From assembly GCA_036374435.1 (NCBI GenBank), contig DASUTU010000093.1, positions 1 to 5,838 of the forward strand: a stretch of 5,838 bases of DNA. Reading direction: 5' to 3'. Positions 1-4,878 of this stretch are shown piece by piece (within the stretch, counting starts at the first letter, position 1; every line of letters starts with the position of its first letter). The DNA is from CALGFI01 sp036374435. GTDB lineage: Bacteria > Actinomycetota > UBA4738 > HRBIN12. The notes below the pieces were generated by a model, which saw only the letters and a program-made list of their open reading frames with translations, did no database searches and had not been told where the DNA came from. Both the position numbers and the translations under genes were made by a program.

Positions 1-45
1 GATCAAACCCGTGAGTAGCATAGGTCGCCGTTCCAGGGCAACCCA
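1..45. other. Short region before the first gene
   Basis: No gene can be assigned here. A TAG stop at 16-18 closes the reading frame of the amine oxidase gene, so that gene cannot begin further left. The stop could also end an unseen upstream gene, but the few codons before it are too short to judge. A TAGCAT hexamer at 16-21 fits the loose TANNNT -10 pattern of high-GC bacteria, but its -35 partner would lie outside the window, so I do not call a promoter. AGGG at 35-38 sits 7 bases before the GTG at 46 and is a plausible ribosome binding site. Confidence 0.4.
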
Positions 46-1290
46 GTGGCGTTGGCGAGCAACCCGGACGTGATCGTGATCGGCGCCGGCTTCGCCGGAC
101 TCGCGGCCGCGCTCGATCTCCAGGAGGCGGGCCTGTCCGTCGCCGCGCTCGAGGCCCGCGAGCGGGTCGGCGGTCGCGCGTGGACGGTCCGCCTCCCGAG
201 TGGCGAGCCGGCCGAGCTCGGGGGCGAGTGGATCTTCGACGGGTACGACGAGGTCGAGGCGCTGGCCGGGCGATTCGGACTCGAGATCGCGCCGGCGGGC
301 GTGAACTTCGACGCGCGGGACGTGGCGGACCGGCCGGTCGACCGGACGGACCTGGAGGCGTTCCTGGAGGAGGCGCGGCGAGCGCTCGACACGGTGGATT
401 CGGTCGAGCGCGAGCGACGCTCCGTCGGCGCCTTCCTGCGCGAGCTCGCCGGGCCCGACGACGTCCGAGCCGCGGTGCGAGCTCGCTGGCAGGGCACCTG
501 TGCCTCCGACCTCGACGACGTGGCGCTCTCGGTCGCGGGGGAGCTCATCGCCATCGCCGGTGGGCCGAGCCGGCGCTTCGCGAGGGGAGCGACAGCGCTT
601 GCCGAGGCGATCGCCTCGCGGCTGCTCGACCTGCGGTTGCGTTGCACCGTCACTGCGATCGAGGACGGACGGGACGGGATCGAGGTGGCGCTCGGGCGGG
701 GCGAGGACCGGATTCGGACGGGGGCGGTGGTGGCGGCGATCCCGCTGCCGCGTCTCCGGACGCTCTGGATCGACCCGCCGCCGCCACCCGAGGTGGCCGA
801 CGCGCTCGTCGCCCTGGGATTCGGGCCGGCGTCCAAGCTCGTGGTCCCGCTCGACGACGAGCCCGCTCCGCGAGCGCGGCAGAGCGTCGCGGGACCCTGG
901 TGGTGGTGGACGGCGCTCGGGGACGGCGGCCGGCCACGCCGGTGCGTCACCGCCTTCGCGGGTTCGCCGGCAGCGCAGGCGGCGCTCGAGACCGACCGGA
1001 GCGATCCGGGTCCGTGGCTCGAGCGGCTCGGGTCACTGGACCCGGAGCTGCGGCCGGCCGGCGAGGCCACGCTCGTGTCGTGGGCGGCCGAGCCGTTCAC
1101 GCGCGGCGGCTACACGGTGATCCGGCCCGGGAGCGTCGCCCGGCTCCCGGCGCTCGAGCGACCGTTTGGCCGGGTGGTGCTCGCCGGCGAACACACGGCG
1201 GGGCTTGAGTGGCACGGGACGTTCGAGGGAGCGGTGCGCAGCGGTCGGCGCGCGGCACGCGACGTGCTCGCGATCCTGGACGCCGATTGA
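46..1290 (+). CDS. FAD-dependent amine oxidase family protein (flavin monoamine oxidase-like)
   Basis: This 414-residue protein looks like a cytoplasmic flavoenzyme of the amine oxidase family, which oxidises amines (or related C-N or C-C bonds) with FAD; the substrate is unknown. The N-terminus carries a Rossmann FAD site, GAGFAG at residues 13-18, with ribose-binding Glu36 and the family motif ERVGGR at 39-44. Lys264 in the ASKLVV stretch matches the conserved flavin-side lysine of MAO-B (Lys296). The C-terminal FAD motif is GEHT at 381-384 followed by GTFEGAVRSGRRAA. By family alignment from memory, the covalent-FAD cysteine of MAO is Gly355, so FAD should be non-covalent; the first cage tyrosine is kept (Tyr356) and the second is Thr392. 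There is no signal peptide. GTG 46 is chosen because an in-frame stop lies at 16-18 and AGGG is 7 bases upstream; TTG at 52 is a weaker alternative. Protoporphyrinogen oxidase or desaturase relatives are less likely. Confidence 0.88.
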   Translation: MALASNPDVIVIGAGFAGLAAALDLQEAGLSVAALEARERVGGRAWTVRLPSGEPAELGGEWIFDGYDEVEALAGRFGLEIAPAGVNFDARDVADRPVDRTDLEAFLEEARRALDTVDSVERERRSVGAFLRELAGPDDVRAAVRARWQGTCASDLDDVALSVAGELIAIAGGPSRRFARGATALAEAIASRLLDLRLRCTVTAIEDGRDGIEVALGRGEDRIRTGAVVAAIPLPRLRTLWIDPPPPPEVADALVALGFGPASKLVVPLDDEPAPRARQSVAGPWWWWTALGDGGRPRRCVTAFAGSPAAQAALETDRSDPGPWLERLGSLDPELRPAGEATLVSWAAEPFTRGGYTVIRPGSVARLPALERPFGRVVLAGEHTAGLEWHGTFEGAVRSGRRAARDVLAILDAD

Positions 1291-1317
1291 ATTCCCGTTC
1301 AGGGCGCCGTGTATTAT
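1287..1317 (+). promoter_or_regulatory. Possible sigma-70-type promoter for the crotonase operon
   Basis: TATTAT at 1312-1317 matches five of six bases of the -10 consensus and stands out in very GC-rich surroundings. TTGAAT at 1287-1292, overlapping the amine oxidase stop codon, matches four of six -35 bases. The spacer is 19 bases, longer than the usual 17, which weakens the call. A start near 1324 would give a leader of about 30 bases before the GTG at 1355. The position, in the only gap over 40 bases between plus-strand genes, supports it. Confidence 0.4.
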
Positions 1318-1324
1318 CGGCGCC
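1303..1324 (+). repeat. Inverted repeat around the -10-like hexamer
   Basis: GGCGCCG at 1303-1309 and CGGCGCC at 1318-1324 are perfect 7-base reverse complements flanking the eight-base loop TGTATTAT. It could be an operator-like dyad over the putative promoter, or an RNA hairpin at the end of the amine oxidase transcript. No T tract follows, so it is not a classical intrinsic terminator. Short GC-only dyads arise easily by chance in this composition. Confidence 0.4.
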
Positions 1325-1342
1325 GCCGCGCCGACGGCGGCG
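1321..1342 (+). repeat. Leader hairpin before the crotonase ribosome binding site
   Basis: CGCCGCCG at 1321-1328 and CGGCGGCG at 1335-1342 are perfect 8-base reverse complements with a six-base loop. The right arm ends on the first G of the ribosome binding site at 1342-1349. The left arm overlaps the right arm of the neighbouring inverted repeat (1318-1324), so the two stems cannot form together. A regulatory role is only inferred; a GC-rich chance hairpin is the alternative. Confidence 0.4.
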
Positions 1343-1349
1343 GAGGGGG
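1342..1349 (+). promoter_or_regulatory. Strong Shine-Dalgarno site that fixes the crotonase start
   Basis: GGAGGGGG lies five bases before the GTG at 1355. It is the best ribosome binding site in the window. It decides for this GTG over the ATG at 1166, which is in the same open frame but inside the amine oxidase gene. Confidence 0.8.
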
Positions 1350-1354
1350 AGCCC

Positions 1355-2191
1355 GTGTCCGAGTCGCGCGACGTCCTGTTGAGCGAAGACCTCGGTCCGG
1401 TCCGGCGGCTCACCATGAACCGACCGGAGTCGCTGAACGCACTCACCGCCGAGCTGATGGACGCGCTCATGCGGGCGCTCGACGACTCGGCCGACGACGA
1501 CGGCGTTCGCGTCCTGGTCCTCCGCGGCGCGGGCCGCGCCTTCTGCTCCGGCTACGACCTGAAGGAAGACGCCGCGGCAGGAGAGATGGACGCCCGCGCC
1601 TGGTACGAGGCGCTCGCGCACGACAACCACCGGATGCTCCGCCTGCTCGATCACCCCAAGCCGATCGTCGCGAGCGTGCACTCGTACTGCCTGGCCGGCG
1701 GGACCGATCTGATGCTGGCCTGTGACCTGGCGGTCGCCGCCGACGACGCCTACTTCGGCTACGTGGACGTGCGGTTCGGCTCGGGCGTCGTCTCGATGTT
1801 CCTGCCGTGGGTCGTCGGCGTTCGCACCGCCAAGGAGCTCCTGTTCACCGGCGAGGACCGGGTGCCGGCGGCCGAAGCCCTCCGGCTGGGATTGGTGAAC
1901 CGGGTGGTGCCGCGGGACGAGCTCGACGCGACTTCGCTCGCGCTCGCCGACGAGATCGCCAAGAACGAGCCGTTCGTGATCCAGGCCACGAAACGAGCCG
2001 TGAACCGAGCGTGGGACGTCGCGGGGTTTCGCGCGGCGATGCAGGCCAACACCGAGATCGACGTCATGATCGAGACCGCGAACCTGCCCGCTCGCGACGA
2101 GTTCCGCCGGATCACGCAGGAGCGGGGGCTGAAGGCCGCGATCGCCTGGCGCGACGCCCGATATCGCGAGGCGGCGAGCTCCTCCGAGTGA
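1355..2191 (+). CDS. Enoyl-CoA hydratase/isomerase (crotonase) family protein
   Basis: This 278-residue cytoplasmic protein belongs to the crotonase superfamily, which binds acyl-CoA esters and stabilises an enolate in an oxyanion hole; members hydrate, isomerise, hydrolyse or decarboxylate. The typical start NRPESLNAL is at residues 22-30. The first oxyanion-hole motif is AFCSGYDL at 62-69, and the second is CLAGGTDL at 112-119. The two catalytic glutamates of the classical hydratase (rat Glu144 and Glu164) align with Asp118 and Asp138, so plain enoyl-CoA hydration is not assured. The C-terminal helices contain the usual GLVNRVVP segment and the ending ERGLKAAIAWRD. The start GTG is set by the strong ribosome site at 1342-1349. 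The gene overlaps the transporter gene by four bases and looks like the first gene of a four-gene operon. Superfamily assignment is firm; the reaction is not known. Confidence 0.9.
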   Translation: MSESRDVLLSEDLGPVRRLTMNRPESLNALTAELMDALMRALDDSADDDGVRVLVLRGAGRAFCSGYDLKEDAAAGEMDARAWYEALAHDNHRMLRLLDHPKPIVASVHSYCLAGGTDLMLACDLAVAADDAYFGYVDVRFGSGVVSMFLPWVVGVRTAKELLFTGEDRVPAAEALRLGLVNRVVPRDELDATSLALADEIAKNEPFVIQATKRAVNRAWDVAGFRAAMQANTEIDVMIETANLPARDEFRRITQERGLKAAIAWRDARYREAASSSE

Positions 2192-3051
2192 TCTTCGGGC
2201 TCGGCGCGGCGTTCGGCTGGGGCGTGGCCGACCTGTGGGCCGCGATCTCTGGCCGCCGGGTCGGCAGCGGCGCGACCGTGCTCGTGGCGCAGGTGGTCTC
2301 CGCGATCGCCATCTCGGTGCTCGTCGTGGTGATCGCCCCCGATCTCGAGCCGCTCCGGGAGGTGATCGCCTGGCTGGCGCCGAACGCCCTCCTGACGGCG
2401 GCGGCCTACGCGACGTTGTACCGCGGGCTCCAGCTCGGGCCGATCGCCGTGGTGTCGCCCGTCCTCGCGAGCTACGCGGTGCTCCCGGTGCTGCTCGCCG
2501 TGATCCTGCTCGGCGAGTCGCTGAACCCGTGGCAGACGGTCGGCGTGATCGTGACCATCTCGGGCGCCGCGTTGACCTCGACCGACGTGCGGGCGTTGCG
2601 AGCCGGCACGACGACGCGTCCGGCGGGCCTGCCGTGGGCGATCGTCTCGATGTCGCTGTTCGGCGTCGGCGCGTACATCATCGCGTGGGCCTCCCAGCGC
2701 GCCGGCTCGTTGCCCTCGCTCTGGTTCGGGCGGGTGTCGAGCGCGGCCGTGCTCGTGGTGGCGGCCGTGATCCTTCGACCTCGGCGTTCGTCGGCGACGG
2801 GCGTGTCCCGGCGAGGCGTCTCGGCGCTCTGGCTCGCGGCGCTGGTCGGCCTGGTGGACGTGACGGGGACGTTGTCGTACGTCCGGGGCGCCGAGGTCGG
2901 GCTGGTGTCGGTCGTGACGGCGGTCTCGGCGACGTACCCGCTGCTGCCGGTGCTGGGCGGCGTTCTCCTGCTGCACGAACGGCCGGCGCCGAACCAGTAC
3001 CTCGGGGTGGCGATGGTGATCGGCGGTCTCGCGCTGCTCGGGGCGACGTGA
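2188..3051 (+). CDS. EamA/DMT-family membrane transporter
   Basis: This 287-residue protein is a drug/metabolite transporter (EamA) with two repeated five-helix halves, about ten membrane helices in total, roughly at residues 2-20, 30-50, 58-80, 86-108, 117-131, 146-165, 172-192, 208-226, 232-254 and 262-280. Each half ends with the family pattern of a long proline-containing helix, a glutamate and a short last helix: SPVLASYAVLPVLLAVILLGE in the first half (split around residues 90-110) and YPLLPVLGGVLLLHE in the second. Family members export amino acids, purines, drugs or other small metabolites; the substrate cannot be read here. GTG 2188 lies in the GTGA overlap with the crotonase stop, with weak GGCGAG nine bases upstream, so translation is probably coupled. 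The first helix starts at once, as expected for the family. A longer upstream reading is rejected because it only translates crotonase DNA out of frame. Confidence 0.9.
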   Translation: MIFGLGAAFGWGVADLWAAISGRRVGSGATVLVAQVVSAIAISVLVVVIAPDLEPLREVIAWLAPNALLTAAAYATLYRGLQLGPIAVVSPVLASYAVLPVLLAVILLGESLNPWQTVGVIVTISGAALTSTDVRALRAGTTTRPAGLPWAIVSMSLFGVGAYIIAWASQRAGSLPSLWFGRVSSAAVLVVAAVILRPRRSSATGVSRRGVSALWLAALVGLVDVTGTLSYVRGAEVGLVSVVTAVSATYPLLPVLGGVLLLHERPAPNQYLGVAMVIGGLALLGAT

Positions 3052-3073
3052 GTGTGAGCGGCGAGCGTCGCTG

Positions 3074-3079
3074 TAAGGT
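3074..3079 (+). promoter_or_regulatory. TAAGGT before lhgO: ribosome site or leaderless -10
   Basis: The hexamer TAAGGT lies eight bases before the lhgO GTG. Its AAGG (3075-3078) is a fair Shine-Dalgarno sequence with nine-base spacing. The same hexamer fits TANNNT, the -10 pattern of many high-GC bacteria, at the distance expected for a leaderless transcript starting on the GTG. The ribosome-site reading is simpler; the promoter reading is speculative. Confidence 0.4.
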
Positions 3080-3087
3080 CTGAGCTC

Positions 3088-4287
3088 GTGGCCCTCGACG
3101 TCGTCGTCATCGGTGGCGGGATCCTCGGCCTGGCCACGGCGTACCGGCTCCTGGAGGCCGATCCCGGCCTGTCGGTCGCGCTCGTGGAGAAGGAGCGCCG
3201 GGTGGCCGAGCATCAGACCGGCCGGAACTCGGGCGTGTTGCATTCGGGCCTGTATTACCGGCCGGGCTCGGCTCGGGCCCGGCTGTGCACGAGCGGCAAA
3301 CGCGAGATGGAGCGGTACACCTCGGAGGCCGGCATCCCGGTGCTGCCGCTCGGCAAGGTGGTAGTCGCCGTGGACGACTCGGAGATGCCGCGGCTGCACG
3401 AGCTCTTGGAGCGGGGCCGCGCCAACGGGCTCGAGGGCCTGGAGCTGCTCGGGCCGGACGAGCTGTGCGAGCGGGAGCCGCACGTGGCGGGGGTCGGGGC
3501 GCTGCTCGTGCCCGGGACCTCGGTCACGGACTTCCGGCGCGTCGCCGATCGGCTGGCCGAAGACGTCCGGGCCCGCGGCGGCCAGCTCGTGCTCGGGAGT
3601 GAGGCGCGTTCGGTCCGGCGGGCGGGCCAAGAGATGGTGGTCGAGACGCCGGCCGGCGGGCTTTCGGCCCGTGTGGTCGTGGCGTGTGCCGGGCTCCAGG
3701 CCGATCGGGTGGCGGCGTCGATGGGCCTTCGGGCGTCCGACCGCGTAGTGCCGTTTCGAGGGACCTACCGTGCGATGCGCGAGGGCGGCGAAGGGCTGGT
3801 GCGCGGCCTGGTGTATCCGGTGCCCGAGCCTGGGCTGCCGTTCCTCGGCGTGCACTTCACGCCGCAGGTGGACGGCTCGGTCCTGATCGGGCCCAACGCG
3901 GTGCTGGCGGCGGCGCGCGAGGGGGCGAGCCGGTTGTCGTTCTCGCCGCGCGACCTGGCGAGCGCGCTCGGCCATCCCGGCGTGTGGCGGCTGGCCCGGC
4001 GGCAGTTGCGATCCGGGCTCGCCGAGGCCTGGCGGGACGTCTCGGATCGGGACTTCCTGCGAGCGTGCCGGCGGTACGTGCCGGAGCTCGAGCGATCGCA
4101 CCTCGGCCCGGCGACGTTCGGGACTCGGGCGCAGCTGCTCGGACGCGACGGGACGCTGGTGGACGACTTCGTGATCCGGGAGGCGCCCGGCCGCGTGGTG
4201 GTGCTGAACGCGCCCTCGCCGGCGGCGACGGCCTCCCTCGCCATCGGCGAGACGATCGCCGAGCGGGTTCGGGAGCAGCTGCGGTGA
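3088..4287 (+). CDS. lhgO: L-2-hydroxyglutarate dehydrogenase (quinone), LhgO
   Basis: LhgO oxidises L-2-hydroxyglutarate to 2-oxoglutarate with FAD and passes electrons to membrane quinones. It acts in glutarate/lysine breakdown in some bacteria and clears a side product of dehydrogenases in others. The 399 residues run nearly the whole length of E. coli LhgO (about 420), lacking only a C-terminal tail. The DAO-type FAD fold is shown by GGGILG at 9-14 and Glu34. The family signature HQTGRNSGVLHSGLYY is at 42-57, PFRGTYR at 222-228, YPVPEPGLPFLGVHFT at 243-258, IGPNAVLA from 267, and the FAD-closing NAPSPAATAS at 374-383. GTG 3088 is the only usable start: an in-frame stop lies at 3055-3057 and no other start codon follows it before 3088. 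It sits 36 bases after the transporter gene and overlaps the next gene by four. No csiD, gabD or gabT neighbour is visible, unlike the E. coli cluster. Confidence 0.93.
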   Translation: MALDVVVIGGGILGLATAYRLLEADPGLSVALVEKERRVAEHQTGRNSGVLHSGLYYRPGSARARLCTSGKREMERYTSEAGIPVLPLGKVVVAVDDSEMPRLHELLERGRANGLEGLELLGPDELCEREPHVAGVGALLVPGTSVTDFRRVADRLAEDVRARGGQLVLGSEARSVRRAGQEMVVETPAGGLSARVVVACAGLQADRVAASMGLRASDRVVPFRGTYRAMREGGEGLVRGLVYPVPEPGLPFLGVHFTPQVDGSVLIGPNAVLAAAREGASRLSFSPRDLASALGHPGVWRLARRQLRSGLAEAWRDVSDRDFLRACRRYVPELERSHLGPATFGTRAQLLGRDGTLVDDFVIREAPGRVVVLNAPSPAATASLAIGETIAERVREQLR

Positions 4288-4865
4288 AGCCCCGGTTCTT
4301 TCGCTCGACCGCCGAGCTCCGTCGCTGGTTCGAGGCGAACCACGCCACGGCGCCGGAGCTGATGGTCGGCTTCTACCGGAAGGGCGCCGGCCCGCGCCCG
4401 ATCACCTACCTCGATGCCCTCGAGGAGGCGTTGTGTTTCGGCTGGATCGACGGGGTCCGCCGGACCGTCGACGACCGCCGGTACGCGCAGCGGTTCTCCC
4501 CTCGGCGCCCGGGCAGCAACTGGAGCGAGCCCAACATCGAACGGGTGCGGCGGCTGATCGCCGAGGGCCGGATGCATCCCACGGGGCTCGCGGCGTTCGA
4601 ACGGCGAACCGAGGGGAGCGACGCATCCGCGGTCCGGCGCGAGACGGCGGCGTTCGACCACGCCGCCGAACGGCGGTTCCGGGCCGACCGCGCCGCATGG
4701 CGGTTCTGGCAGGCCCAGCCGGCGGGGTATCGGAAGACGGCGACCTGGTGGGTGGTGAGCGCCAAACGGGAGGAGACGCGCGCCCGGCGGCTCGCCGCGC
4801 TGATCGAACACTCGGCTCGCGGCGAGCGAGTGCCGCAGGTCGCGGGCGTCGCGAAGCGCCGCTGA
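4284..4865 (+). CDS. YdeI/OmpD-associated (OmdA-type) family protein
   Basis: This 193-residue soluble protein is of the YdeI/OmpD-associated family, sometimes labelled bacteriocin-protection protein; its biochemical role is poorly known. Family landmarks are FFRSTAELRRW near the start (5-15), ALCFGWIDG at 49-57, RFSPRRPGSNWS at 70-81, GRMHPTGLAAFE in the middle, and WWVVSAKREETRARRL at 155-170, which is rich in basic residues. The length is normal for the family. GTG 4284 is in the GTGA overlap with the lhgO stop, GGGAG lies eight bases upstream (4271-4275), and family similarity begins almost at the first residue. Reading further upstream in this frame only translates lhgO out of frame. It is the last gene of the operon and meets trpS tail to tail. 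Co-transcription with lhgO is likely, but a functional link is not established. Confidence 0.88.
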   Translation: MKPRFFRSTAELRRWFEANHATAPELMVGFYRKGAGPRPITYLDALEEALCFGWIDGVRRTVDDRRYAQRFSPRRPGSNWSEPNIERVRRLIAEGRMHPTGLAAFERRTEGSDASAVRRETAAFDHAAERRFRADRAAWRFWQAQPAGYRKTATWWVVSAKREETRARRLAALIEHSARGERVPQVAGVAKRR

Positions 4866-4874
4866 CGCCGGCGC
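4856..4874. terminator. Possible hairpin between the convergent gene ends
   Basis: GCGCCG at 4856-4861 and CGGCGC at 4869-4874 are perfect 6-base reverse complements with a seven-base loop containing the stop codon of the YdeI-family gene. The hairpin lies where transcripts from the plus-strand operon and from trpS must both end, with only 13 bases between stops. There is no T tract on either side, so this would be a weak or L-shaped terminator at best. Confidence 0.25.
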
Positions 4875-4878
4875 CCGG

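Noticed and set aside
3..1100. 365-codon open frame on the minus strand
   Set aside because: It is antisense to the amine oxidase gene, rich in Ser, Arg and Ala, and without any family motif.
1166..1354. ATG at 1166 as an earlier start for the crotonase
   Set aside because: It would add 63 residues encoded inside the amine oxidase gene with no crotonase similarity, while a strong ribosome site precedes GTG 1355.
3249..3261. TGTATTACCGG in lhgO resembling TGTATTATCGG before the crotonase gene, as a shared regulatory site
   Set aside because: In lhgO these bases encode the conserved LYYRP of the family signature, so the likeness is most simply coincidence.
1759..4101. 780-codon open frame on the minus strand
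   Set aside because: It lies antisense to three well-recognised genes, and its translation is a biased Arg/His/Pro/Glu mix with no recognisable fold. Long antisense frames are normal in very GC-rich DNA.
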